DNA of 64,000 bases from Plasmopara viticola. Lineage: Eukaryota > Oomycota > Peronosporomycetes > Peronosporales > Peronosporaceae. Shown here one piece after another: positions 20,263-34,109 of this stretch. Every line of letters starts with the position of its first letter. The stretch's first letter is position 1. The notes beneath the pieces were generated by a model. That model searched no databases. It was not told the DNA's origin and worked only from the letters and a program-made list of their open reading frames with translations. A program made the position numbers and the translations under genes. The DNA is taken from NCBI GenBank assembly GCA_001695595.3, contig MBPM02000106.1, positions 124,001 to 188,000 on the forward strand. Direction: 5' to 3'.

Positions 20263-23200
20263 TTAGCACTCCAAAAGAATGATAATACACTTCGTTGTAT
20301 CTCCATTGCGTCTGTGCATGTCTAGACCGATAAAAAGCACGTATATGTGACCATAAAGCCTCTCAGCGCTCAAAAGAATGATAATACACTTCGGTTTATC
20401 TCTATTGCGTCTGTTCATGACTAAACCGATAGAAAGGACGTATATGTGACCATAGAGCGTATCAGCAATCGAAAGAATGATAATACACTTCGATGTGTCT
20501 CTATTGCGTCTGTTCATTACTAGACCGATGGAACGAACTTAAGTGTGGCCGAACAGTGTCTCAGCGGTTTAAAAGAACGATTATACATTTTGTTGTGTCA
20601 TTTTTACGTCTATGCTCGTCTATGCTCGTCTAAACGGATCGAGCGTACGTATCTGTGACCGTACATCGTTTAGAGCTCTAAAAGAATGGTAATCCACTTC
20701 GTTGTGGTTCTCTTGCGTGTGGAACGCATAGATATATAGAAAGGACGTATCTGTGGCCATACAGCGTCTCAGCCTCCCAAAGAATGAATACGCTTCGTTG
20801 TAACTCTATTTCATCTGTGCATGTCAAGACCAAATACAACAACAAGTCTGTGACCTCACGGCGTCTCAGCACTCCAATAGAATGATAATACACTTCGTCG
20901 TGTCTCCATTGCGTCTGTGCATGTCTTGACCGATAAAAAGAAAGTATCTGTGGTTGCACACCTTCTAACGGCTTCAAAGAATAATTGTTCACTTACTGGT
21001 GCTCTATTGCGTCTGTGCATGTCGAATCCGAGTTGAAAGGCAATCGGTGGCCCTCCAACGTCTCGGTGCTTCAAAAGAATGATAATACACTTGGGCGCGG
21101 CTCTGTTGCGTCTGTGCATGTCCAGACCAATCGAAAAGACGTGTCTGTGACCGTACATCGTTTCAGCGCTTCAAAGAAGGATTGAACACTTCGATGCGAC
21201 TCTATTAAGTCTGTGCATGCCTTGAAAAATGAACAGACGTATCTGTGGGTTTATAGCATCTCAGCCCTGCAAAACATGAATATGCACTTCGTTGAAACTC
21301 TAGTGCATCTGTGCATGTCAAGACCGATCGAAAGGACGTATCTGGTACCGTTTAGCGTCTCAGCGCTGTAAAGGAACGATTATATAGTTTGTTGTGCCTA
21401 CAGATCGTCTGTTGTGGCCTCAATGCGTCTGTGCATGTCTACACTGATATAAAAAGGACTTATCGGTGACCATAGAGCGTCTTAGCACTCCAAAAGAATG
21501 ATAATACACTTCGTTGTATCTCCATTGCGTCTGTGCATGTCTAGACCGATAAAAGAACGTATATGTGACCATAAAGCCTCTCAGCGCTCAAAGAATAATA
21601 ATACACTTCAGTTTATCTCTATTGCGTCTGTTCATGACTAAATCTATAGAAAGGACGTATATGTGACGATAGAGCGTATCAGCGATCGAAAGAATGATAA
21701 TACACTTCGATGTATCTCTATTGCGTCTGTTCATTACTTGACCAATAAAACGAACGTAAGTGTGGCCGAACAGTGTCTCAGCGGTTTAAAAGAACGATTA
21801 TACATTTTGTTGTGTCGTTTTTACGTCTATGCTCGTCTATGCTCGTCTAAACGGATCGAGCGTACGTATCTGTGACCGTACATCGTTTAGAGCTCTAAAA
21901 GAATGGTAATCCACTTTGTTGTGGTTCTCTTGCGTGTGGAACGCTTAGATATATAGAAAGGACGTATCTGTGGCCATACAGCGTCTCAGCCCTCCCAAAG
22001 AATGAATACGCTTCGTTGTAACTCTATTTCATCTGTGCATGTCAAGACCAAAAACAACAACAAGTCTGTGACCTCACGGCGTCGCAGCACTCCAATAGAA
22101 TGATGATACACTTCGTTGTGTGTCCATTGCGTCTGTGCATGTCTAGACCGATAAAAAGAACGTATATGTGACCATAAAGCCTCTCAGCGCTCAAAGAATG
22201 ATAATACACTTCAGTTTATCTCTATTGCGTCTGTTCATGACTAAATCGATAGAAAGGACGTATATGTGACCATAGAGCGTATCAGCGATCGAAAAAATAA
22301 TAATACACTTCGATGTATCTCTATTGCGTCTGTTCATTACTTGACCAATAAAACGAACGTAAGTGTGGCCGAACAGTGTCTCAGCGGTCTAAAAGAACGA
22401 TTATACATTTTGTTGTGTCGTTCTTACGTCTATGCTCGTCTATGCTCGTCTAAACGGATCGAGCGTACGTATCTGTGACCGTACATCGTTTAAAGCTCTA
22501 AAAGAATGGTAATCCACTTTGTTGTGGTTCTCTTGCGTGTGGAACGCTTAGATATATAGAAAGGACGTATCTGTGGCCATACAGCGTCTCAGCCCTCCCA
22601 AAGAATGAATACGCTTCGTTGTAACTCTATTTCATCTGTGCATGTCAAGACCAAAAACAACAACAAGTCTGTGACCTCACGGCGTCTCAGCACTCCAATA
22701 GAATGATAATACACTTCGTTGTGTCTCCATTGCGTCTGTGCATGTCTTGACCGATAAAAAGAAATTATCTGTGGTTGCACACCTTCTAACCGCTTCAAAG
22801 AATAATTGTTCACTTACTGGTGCTCTATTGCGTCTGTGCATGTCGAAACCGATTTGAAAGGCGTATCGGTGGCCCTCCGACGTCTAAGTGCTTCAAAAGA
22901 ATGATAATTCACTTGGGCGCGGCTTTGTTGCGTCTGTGCATGTCCAGACCAATCGAAAAGACGTGCCTGTGACCGTACATCGTTTCAGCGCTTCAAAGAA
23001 GGATTGAACACTTCGATGCGACTCTATTAGGTCTGTGCATGCTAAAGGAACGATTATACAGTTTGTTGTGCCTACATTTCGTCTGTTGTGGCCTCAATGC
23101 GTCTGTGCATGTCTACACTGATATAAAAAGGACTTATCGGTGACCATAGAGCGTCTTAGCACTCCAAAAGAATGATAATACACTTCGTTGTATCTCCATT

Positions 23201-25581
23201 GCGTCTGTGCATGTCGAGACCGATAAAAAGAACGTATATGTGACCATAAAGCCTCTCAGCGCTCAAAAGAATGATAATACACTTCGGTTTATCTCTATTG
23301 CGTCTGTTCATGCCTAAACCGATAGAAAGGACGTATATGTGACCATAGAGCGTATCAGCGATCGAAAGAATGATAATACACTTCGATGTATCGCTATTGC
23401 GTCTGTTCATTACTAGACCCATAAAACGAACGTAAGTGTGGCCGAACAGTGTCTCAGCGGTTTAAAAGAACGATTATACATTTTGTTGTGTCGTTTTTAC
23501 GTCTATGCTCGTCTATGCTCGTCTAAACGGATCGAGCGTACGTATCTGTGACCGTACATCGTTTAGAGCTCTAAAAAAATGGTAATACACTTCGTTGTGG
23601 TTCTCTTGCGTGTGGAACGCTTAGATAGATAGAAAGGACGTATCTGTGGCCATACAGTGTCTCAGCCCTCCCAAAGAATGAATACGCTTCGTTGTAACTC
23701 TATTTCATCTGTGCATGTCAAGACCAAATACAACAACAAGTCTGTGACCTCACGGCGTCTCAGCACTCCAATAGAATGATAATACACTTCGTTGTGTCTC
23801 CATTGCGTCTGTGCATGTCTTGACCGATAAAAAGAAAGTATCTGTGGTTGCACACCTTCTAACCGCTTCAAAGAATAATTGTTCACTTACTGGTGCTCTA
23901 TTGCGTCTGTGCATGTCGAAATCGATTTGAAAGGATTATCGGTGGCCCTTCAACGTATCAGTGCTTCAAAAGAATGATAATACACTTGGGCGCGGCTCTG
24001 TTGCGTTTGTGCATGTCCAGACCAATCGAAAAGACGTGTCTGTGACCGTACATCGTTTCAGCGCTTCAAAGAAGGATTGAACACTTCGATGCGACTCTAT
24101 TAGGTCTGTGCATGCCTTGAAAAATGAACAGACGTATCTGTGGGTTTATAGCGTCTCAGCCCTTCAAAACATGAATATGCACTTCGTTGAAACTCTAGTG
24201 CATCTGTGCATGTCAAGACCGATCGAAAGGACGTATCTGGTACCGTTTAGCGTCTCAGCGCTGTAAAGGAACGATTATATAGTTTGTTGTGCCTACAGAT
24301 CGTCTGTTGTGGCCTCAATGCGTCTGTGCATGTCTACACTGATATAAAAAGGACTTATCGGTGACCATAGAGCGTCTTAGCACTCAAAAAGAATGATAAT
24401 ACACTTCGTTGTATCTCCATTGCGTCTGTGCATGTCTAGACCGATAAAAGAACGTATATGTGACCATAAAGCCTCTCAGCGCTCAAAGAATAATAATACA
24501 CTTCAGTTTATCTCTATTGCGTCTGTTCATGACTAAATCTATAGAAAGGACGTATATGTGACGATAGAGCGTATCAGCGATCGAAAGAATGATAATACAC
24601 TTCGATGTATCTCTATTGCGTCTGTTCATTACTAGACCAATAAAACGAACGTAAGTGTGGTCGAACAGTGTCTCAGCGGTTTAAAAGAACGATAATACAT
24701 TTTGTTGTGTCGTTTTTACGTCTATGCTCGTCTATGCTCGTCTAAACGGATCGAGCGTACGTATCTGTGACCGTACATCGTTTAGAGCTCTAAAAGAATG
24801 GTAATCCACTTTGTTGTGGTTCTCTTGCGTGTGAAACGCTTAGATATATAGAAAGGACGTATCTGTGGCCATACAGCGTCTCAGCCCTCCCAAAGAATGA
24901 ATACGCTTCGTTGTAACTCTATTTCATCTGTGCATGTCAAGACCAAAAACAACAACAAGTCTGTGACCTCACGGCGTCGTAGCACTCCAATAGAATGATG
25001 ATACACTTCGTTGTGTGTCCATTGCGTCTGTGCATGTCTAGACCGATAAAAAGAACGTATATGTGACCATAAAGCCTCTCAGCGCTCAAAGAATAATAAT
25101 ACACTTTAGTTTATCTCTATTGCGTCTGTTCATGACTAAACCGATAGAAAGGACGTATATGTGACCATAGAGCGTATCAGCGATCGAAAGAATGATAATA
25201 CACTTCGATGTATCTCTATTGCGTCTATTCATTACTAGACCAATAAAACGAACGTAAGTGTGGCCGAACAGTGTCTCAGCGGTTTAAAAGAGCGATTATA
25301 CATTTTGTTGTGTCGTTTTTACGTCTATGCTCGTCTATGCTCGTCTAAACGGATCGAGCGTACGTATCTGTGACCGTACATCGTTCAGAGCTCTGAAAGA
25401 ATGGTAATACACTTCGTTGTGGTTCTCTTGCGTGTGGAACGCTTAGATAGATAGAAAGGACGTATCTGTGGCCATACAGCGTCTCAGCCCTCCCAAAGAA
25501 TGAATACGCTTCGTTGTAACTCTATTTCATCTGTGCATGTCAAGACCAAAAACAACAACAAGTCTGTGACCTCACGGCGTC
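20263..25581 (+). repeat. HOR core, irregular edge (mixed 12-, 6- and ~10-monomer units)
   Basis: Unit starts (phase 't[t/c]agcact') are 20263 (12-mer, 1219 bp), 21482 (6-mer), 22085 (1071 bp, lacking most of monomers 10 and 11 with a junction near 23041), 23156 (12-mer), and 24377 and 24980 (two 6-mers in a row). Monomer order is the same as in the core. This is the transition from monomeric flank to homogenised core, and it has the greatest variety of unit lengths. Confidence 0.85.
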
Positions 25582-28500
25582 TCAGCACTCCAATAGAATG
25601 ATGATACACTTCGTTGTGTGTCCATTGCGTCTGTGCATGTCTAGACCGATAAAAAGAACGTATCTGTGACCATAAAGCCTCTCAGCGCTCAAAAGAATGA
25701 TAATACACTTCGGTTTATCTCTATTGCGTCTGTTCATGACTAAACCGATAGAAAGGACGTATATGTGACCATAGAGCGTATCAGCGATCGAAAGAATGAT
25801 AATACACTTCGATGTATCGCTATTGCGTCTGTTCATTACTAGACCAATAAAACGAACGTAAGTGTGGCCGAACAGTGTCTCAGCGGTTTAAAAGAACGAT
25901 TATACATTTTGTTGTGTCGTTTTTACGTCTATGCTCGTCTATGCTCGTCTAAACGGATCGAGCGTACGTATCTGTGACCGTACATCGTTTAGAGCTCTAA
26001 AAAAATGGTAATACACTTCGTTGTGGTTCTCTTGCGTGTGGAACGCTTAGATAGATAGAAAGGACGTATCTGTGGCCATACAGTGTCTCAGCCCTCCCAA
26101 ATAATGAATACGCTTCGTTGTAACTCTATTTCATCTGTGCATGTCAAGACCAAATACAACAACAAGTCTGTGACCTCACGGCGTCTCAGCACTCCAATAG
26201 AATGATAATACACTTCGTTGTGTCTCCATTGCGTCTGTGCATGTCTTGACCGATAAAAAGAAAGTATCTGTGGTTGCACACCTTCTAACCGCTTCAAAGA
26301 ATAATTGTTCACTTACTGGTGATCTATTGCGTCTGTGCATGTCGAAACCGATTTGAAAGGCGTATCGGTGGCCCTTCAACGTATCAGTGCTTCAAAAGAA
26401 TGATAATACACTTGGGCGCGGCTCTGTTGCGTCTGTGCATGTCCAGGCCAATCAAAAAGACGTGTCTGTGACCGTACATCGTTTCAGCGCTTCAAAGAAG
26501 GATTGAACACTTCGATGCGACTCTATTAGGTCTGTGCATGCCTTGAAAAATAGAACAGACGTATCTGTGGGTTTATAGCGTCTCAGCCCTTCAAAACATG
26601 AATATGCACTTCGTTGAAACTCAAGTGCATCTGTGCATGTCAAGACCGATCGAAAGGACGTATCTGGTACCGTTTAGCGTCTCAGCGCTGTAAAGGAACG
26701 ATTATACAGTTGGTTGTGCCTACATTTCGTCTGTTGTGGCCTCAATGCGTCTGTGCATGTCTACACTGATATAAAAAGGACTTATCGGTGACCATAGAGC
26801 GTCTTAGCACTCCGAAAGAATGATGATACACTTCGTTGTATCTCCATTGCGTCTGTGCATGTCTAGACCGATAAAAAGAACGTATATGTGACCATAAAGC
26901 CTCTCAGCGCTCAAAAGAATGATAATACACTTCGGTTTATCTCTATTGCGTCTGTTCATGACTAAACCGATAGAAAGGAAGTATATGTGACCATAGAGCG
27001 TATCAGCGATCGAAAGAATGATAATACACTTCGATGTATCTCTTTTGCGTCTGTTCATTACTAGACCAATGAAACGAACGTAAGTGTGGCCGAACAGTGT
27101 CTCAGCGGTTTAAAAGAGCGATTATACATTTTGTTGTGTCGTGTTTACGTCTATGCTCGTCTATGCTCGTCTAAACGGATCGAGCGTACGTATCTGTGAC
27201 CGTACATCGTTTAGAGCTCTAAAAGAATGGTAATCCACTTCGTTGTGGTTCTCTTGCGTGTGGAACGCTTAGATAGATAGAATGGACGTATCTGTGGCCA
27301 TACAGTGTCTCAGCCCTCCCAAAGAATGAATACGCTTCGTTGTAACTCTATTTCATCTGTGCATGTCAAGACCAAAAACAACAACAAGTCTGTGACCTCA
27401 CGGCGTCTCAGCACTCCAATAGAATGATAATACACTTCGTTGTGTCTCCATTGCGTCTGTGCATGTCTAGACCGATAAAAAGAACGTATCTGTGACCATA
27501 AAGCCTCTCAGCGCTCAAAAGAATGATAATACACTTCGGTTTATCTCTATTGCTTCTGTTCATGACTAAACCGATAGAAAGGACGTATATGTGACCATAG
27601 AGCGTATCAGCGATCGAAAGAATGATAATACACTTCGATGTATCGCTATTGCGTCTGTTCATTACTAGACCAATAAAACGAACGTAAGTGTGGCCGAACA
27701 GTGTCTCAGCGGTTTAAAAGAACGATTATACATTTTGTTGTGTCGTTTTTACGTCTATGCTCGTCTATGCTCGTCTAAACGGATCGAGCGTACGTATCTG
27801 TGACCGTACATCGTTTAGAGCTCTAAAAAAATGGTAATCCACTTCGTTGTGGTTCTCTTGCGTGTGGAACGCTTAGATAGATAGAAAGGACGTATCTGTG
27901 GCCATACAGTGTCTCAGCCCTCCCAAATAATGAATACGCTTCGTTGTAACTCTATTTCATCTGTGCATGTCAAGACCAAATACAACAACAAGTCTGTGAC
28001 CTCACGGCGTCTCAGCACTCCAATAGAATGATAATACACTTCGTTGTGTCTCCATTGCGTCTGTGCATGTCTTGACCGATAAAAAGAAAGTATCTGTGGT
28101 TGCACACCTTCTAACCGCTTCAAAGAATAATTGTTCACTTACTGGTGCTCTATTGCGTCTGTGCATGTCGAAACCGATTTGAAAGGCGTATCGGTGGCCC
28201 TTCAACGTATCAGTGCTTCAAAAGAATGATAATACACTTGGGCGCGGCTCTGTTGCGTCTGTGCATGTCCAGGCCAATCAAAAAGACGTGTCTGTGACCG
28301 TACATCGTTTCAGCGCTTCAAAGAAGGATTGAACACTTCGATGCGACTCTATTAGGTCTGTGCATGCCTTGAAAAATAGAACAGACGTATCTGTGGGTTT
28401 ATAGCGTCTCAGCCCTTCAAAACATGAATATGCACTTCGTTGAAACTCAAGTGCATCTGTGCATGTCAAGACCGATCGAAAGGACGTATCTGGTACCGTT

Positions 28501-31500
28501 TAGCGTCTCAGCGCTGTAAAGGAACGATTATACAGTTTGTTGTGCCTACATTTCGTCTGTTGTGGCCTCAATGCGTCTGTGCATGTCTACACTGATATAA
28601 AAAGGACTTATCGGTGACCATAGAGCGTCTTAGCACTCCAAAAGAATGATGATACACTTCGTTGTATCTCCATTGCGTCTGTGCATGTCTAGACCGATAA
28701 AAAGAACGTATCTGTGACCATAAAGCCTCTCAGCGCTCAAAAGAATGATAATACACTTCGGTTTATCTCTATTGCGTCTGTCCATGACTAAACCGATAGA
28801 AAGGACGTATATGTGACCATAGAGCGTATCAGCGATCGAAAGAATGATAATACACTTCGATGTATCTCTATTGCGTCTATTCATTACTAGACCAATAAAA
28901 CGAACGTAAGTGTGGCCGAACAGTGTCTCAGCGGTTTAAAAGAGCGATTATACATTTTGTTGTGTCGTTTTTACGTCTATGCTCGTCTATGCTCGTCTAA
29001 ACGGATCGAGCGTACGTATCTGTGACCGTACATCGTTCAGAGCTCTGAAAGAATGGTAATCCACTTTGTTGTGGTTCTCTTGCGTGTGGAACGCTTAGAT
29101 AGATAGAAAGGACGTATCTGTGGCCATACAGCGTCTCAGCCCTCCCAAAGAATGAATACGCTTCGTTGTAACTCTATTTCATCTGTGCATGTCAAGACCA
29201 AAAACAACAACAAGTCTGTGACCTCACGGCGTCTCAGCACTCCAATAGAATGATGATACACTTCGTTGTGTGTCCATTGCGTCTGTGCATGTCTAGACCG
29301 ATAAAAAGACCGTATATGTGACCATAAAGCCTCTCAGCGCTCAAAAGAATGATAATACACTTCGGTTTACCTCTATTGCGTCTGTTCATGACTAAATCGA
29401 TAGAAAGGACGTATATGTGACCATAGAGCGTATCAGCGATCGAAAGAATGATAATACACTTCGATGTATCTCTATTGCGTCTGTTCATTACTAGACCAAT
29501 GAAACGAACGTAAGTGTGGCCAAACAGTGTCTCAGCGGTTTAAAAGAACGATTATACATTTTGTTGTGTCGTTCTTACGTCTATGCTCGTCTATGCTCGT
29601 CTAAACGGATCGAGCGTACGTATCTGTAACCGTACATCGATTAGAGCTCTAAAAGAATGGTAATCCACTTTGTTGTGGTTCTCTTGCGTGTGGAACGCTT
29701 GGATCGATAGAAAGGACGTATCTGTGGCCATACAGCGTCTCAGCCCTCCCAAAGAATGAATACGCTTCGTTGTAACTCTATTTCGTCTGTGCATGTCAAG
29801 ACCAAAAACAACAACAAGTCTGTGACCTCACGGCGTCTCAGCACTCCAATAGAATGATAATACACTTCGTTGTGTCTCCATTGCGTCTGTGCATGTCTTG
29901 ACCGATAAAAAGAAAGTATCTGTGGTTGCACACCTTCTAACCGCTTCAAAGAATAATTGTTCACTTACTGGTGCTCTATTGCGTCTGTGCATGTCGAAAC
30001 CGATTTGAAAGGCGTATCGATGGCCCTCCAACGTCTAAGTGCTTCAAAAGAATGATAATACACTTGGGCGCGGATCTGTTGCGTCTGTGCATGTCCAGAC
30101 GAATCGAAAAGACGTGTCTGTGACCGTACATCGTTTCAGCGCTTCAAAGAAGGATTATACACTTCGATGCGACTCTATTAGGTCTGTGCATGCCTTGAAA
30201 AAATAGAACAGACGTATCTGTGGGTTTATAGCGTCTCAGCCCTTCAAAACATGAATATGCACTTCGTTGAAACTCTAGTGCATCTGTGCATGTCAAGACC
30301 GATCGAAAGGACGTATCTGGTACCGTTTAGCGTCTCAGCGCTGTAAAGGAACGATTATACAGTTTGTTGTGCCTACATTTCGTCTGTTGTGGCCTCAATG
30401 CGTCTGTGCATGTCTACACTGATATAAAAAGGATTTATCGGTGACCATAGAGCGTCTTAGCACTCCAAAAGAATGATAATACACTTCGTTGTATCTCCAT
30501 TGCGTCTGTGCATGTCTAGACCGATAAAAAGAACGTATATGTGACCATAAAGCCTCTCAGCGCTCAAAAGAATGATAATACACTTCGGTTTATCTCTATT
30601 GCGTCTGTTCATGACTAAACCGATAGAAAGGACGTATATGTGACCATAGAGCGTATCAGCGATCGAAAGAATGATAATACACTTCGATGTATCTCTACTG
30701 CGTCTGTTCACTACTAGACCAATAAAACGAACGTAAGTGTGGCCGAACAGTGTCTCAGCGGTTTAAAAGAACGATTATACATTTTGTTGTGTCGTTTTTA
30801 CGTCTATGCTCGTCTATGCTCGTCTAAACGGATCGAGCGTACGTATCTGTGACCGTACATCGTTTAGAGCTCTAAAAGAATGGTCATCCACTTTGTTGTG
30901 GTTCTCTTGCGTGTGGAACGCTTAGATAGATAGAAAGGACGTATCTGTGGCCATAAAGCGTCTCAGCCCTCCCAAAGAATGAATACGCTTCGTTGTAACT
31001 CTATTTCATCTGTGCATGTCAAGACCAAAAACAACAACAAGTCTGTGACCTCACGGCGTCTCAGCACTCCAATAGAATGATGATACACTTCGTTGTGTGT
31101 CCATTGCGTCTGTGCATGTCTAGACCGATAAAAAGAACGTATCTGTGACCATAAAGCCTCTCAGCGCTCAAAAGAATGATAATACACTTCGGTTTATCTC
31201 TATTGCGTCTGTCCATGACTAAACCGATAGAAAGGACGTATATGTGACCATAGAGCGTATCAGCGATCGAAAGAATGATAATACACTTCGATGTATCTCT
31301 ACTGCGTCTGTTCATTACTAGACCAATAAAACGAACGTAAGTGTGGCCGAACAGTGTCTCAGCGGTTTAAAAGAACGATTATACATTTTGTTGTGTCGTT
31401 TTTACGTCTATGCTCGTCTATGCTCGTCTAAACGGATCGAGCGTACGTATCTGTGACCGTACATCGTTTAGAGCTCTAAAAGAATGGCCATCCACTTTGT

Positions 31501-34109
31501 TGTGGTTCTCTTGCGTGTGGAACGCTTGGATCGATAGAAAGGACGTATCTGTGGCCATACAGCGTCTCAGCCCTCCCAAAGAATGAATACGCTTCGTTGT
31601 AACTCTATTTCGTCTGTGCATGTCAAGACCAAAAACAACAACAAGTCTGTGACCTCACGGCGTCTCAGCACTCCAATAGAATGATAATACACTTCGTTGT
31701 GTCTCCATTGCGTCTGTGCATGTCTTGACCGATAAAAAGAAAGTATCTGTGGTTGCACACCTTCTAACCGCTTCAAAGAATAATTGTTCACTTACTGGTG
31801 CTCTATTGCGTCTGTGCATGTCGAAACCGATTTGAAAGGCGTATCGATGGCCCTCCAACGTCTAAGTGCTTCAAAAGAATGATAATACACTTGGGCGCGG
31901 ATCTGTTGCGTCTGTGCATGTCCAGACCAATCGAAAAGACGTGTCTGTGACCGTACATCGTTTCAGCGCTTCAAAGAAGGATTATACACTTCGATGCGAC
32001 TCTATTAGGTCTGTGCATGCCTTGAAAAAATAGAACAGACGTATCTGTGGGTTTATAGCGTCTCAGCCCTTCAAAACATGAATATGCACTTCGTTGAAAC
32101 TCTAGTGCATCTGTGCATGTCAAGACCGATCGAAAGGACGTATCTGGTACCGTTTAGCGTCTCAGCGCTGTAAAGGAACGATTATACAGTTTGTTGTGCC
32201 TACATTTCGTCTGTTGTGGCCTCAATGCGTCTGTGCATGTCTACACTGATATAAAAAGGATTTATCGGTGACCATAGAGCGTCTTAGCACTCCAAAAGAA
32301 TGATAATACACTTCGTTGTATCTCCATTGCGTCTGTGCATGTCTAGACCGATAAAAAGAACGTATATGTGACCATAAAGCCTCTCAGCGCTCAAAAGAAT
32401 GATAATACACTTCGGTTTATCTCTATTGCGTCTGTTCATGACTAAACCGATAGAAAGGACGTATATGTGACCATAGAGCGTATCAGCGATCGAAAGAATG
32501 ATAATACACTTCGATGTATCTCTACTGCGTCTGTTCATTACTAGACCAATAAAACGAACGTAAGTGTGGCCGAACAGTGTCTCAGCGGTTTAAAAGAACG
32601 ATTATACATTTTGTTGTGTCGTTTTTACGTCTATGCTCGTCTATGCTCGTCTAAACGGATCGAGCGTACGTATCTGTGACCGTACATCGTTTAGAGCTCT
32701 AAAAGAATGGTCATCCACTTTGTTGTGGTTCTCTTGCGTGTGGAACGCTTAGATAGATAGAAAGGACGTATCTGTGGCCATAAAGCGTCTCAGCCCTCCC
32801 AAAGAATGAATACGCTTCGTTGTAACTCTATTTCATCTGTGCATGTCAAGACCAAAAACAACAACAAGTCTGTGACCTCACGGCGTCTCAGCACTCCAAT
32901 AGAATGATGATACACTTCGTTGTGTGTCCATTGCGTCTGTGCATGTCTAGACCGATAAAAAGAACGTATCTGTGACCATAAAGCCTCTCAGCGCTCAAAA
33001 GAATGATAATACACTTCGGTTTATCTCTATTGCGTCTGTCCATGACTAAACCGATAGAAAGGACGTATATGTGACCATAGAGCGTATCAGCGATCGAAAG
33101 AATGATAATACACTTCGATGTATCTCTACTGCGTCTGTTCATTACTAGACCAATGAAATAAACGTAAGTGTGGCCAAACAGTGTCTCAGCGGTTTAAAAG
33201 AGCGATTATACATTTAGTTGTGTCGTTTTTACGTCTATGCTCGTCTATGCTCGTCTAAACGGATCGAGCGTACGTATCTGTGACCGTACATCGTTTAGAG
33301 CTCTAAAAAAATGGTAATACACTTCGTTGTGGTTCTCTTGCGTGTGGAACGCTTAGATAGATAGAAAGGACGTATCTGTGGCCATACAGTGTCTCAGCCC
33401 TCCCAAATAATGAATACGCTTCGTTGTAACTCTATTTCATCTGTGCATGTCAAGACCAAAAACAACAACAAGTCTGTGACCTCACGGCGTCTCAGCACTC
33501 CAATAGAATGATAGTACACTTCGTTGTGTCTCCATTGCGTCTGTGCATGTCTTGACCGATAAAAAGAAAGTATCTGTGGTTGCACACCATCCAACCGCTT
33601 CAAAGAATATCTGTTCCCTTACTGGTGCTCTATTGCGTCTGTGCATGTTGAAACCGATTCGAAAGGCGTATCTGTGGCCCTCCAACGTCTCAGTGCTTCA
33701 AAAGAATGATAATACACTTGGGCGCGGCTCTGTTGCGTCTGTGCGTGACCAGACCAATCGAAAAGACGTGTCTGTGACCGTACATCGTTTCAGCGCTTCA
33801 AAGAAGGATTGAACACTTCGATGCGACTCTATTAGGTCTGTGCATGCCTTGAAAAATAGAACAGACGTATCTGTGGGTTTATAGCGTCTCAGCCCTTCAA
33901 AACATGAATATGCACTTCGTTGAAACTCTAGTGCATCTGTGCATGTCAAGACCGATCGAAAGGACGTATCTGGTACCGTTGAGCGTCTCAGCGCTGTAAA
34001 GGAACGATTATACAGTTTGTTGTGCCTACATTTCGTCTGTTGTGGCCTCAATGCGTCTGTGCATGTCTACATTGATATAAAAAGGACTTATCGGTGACCA
34101 TAGAGCGTC
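25582..34109 (+). repeat. HOR core, alternating 12-mer + 6-mer super-units (1826-1827 bp)
   Basis: Unit starts alternate strictly: 25582 (12), 26804 (6), 27408 (12), 28630 (6), 29234 (12), 30457 (6), 31061 (12), 32284 (6), 32888 (12). The distance between successive 12-mers is 1826, 1826, 1827 and 1827 bp. The 6-mers end at monomer 6, and the next unit begins with a monomer that starts as monomer 7 ('gcactccaatagaatga', 'tgtgtctcc' or 'tgtgtgtcc') and finishes as monomer 1 ('ctagaccgataaaaagaacg'), a hybrid made by unequal exchange. Confidence 0.92.
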
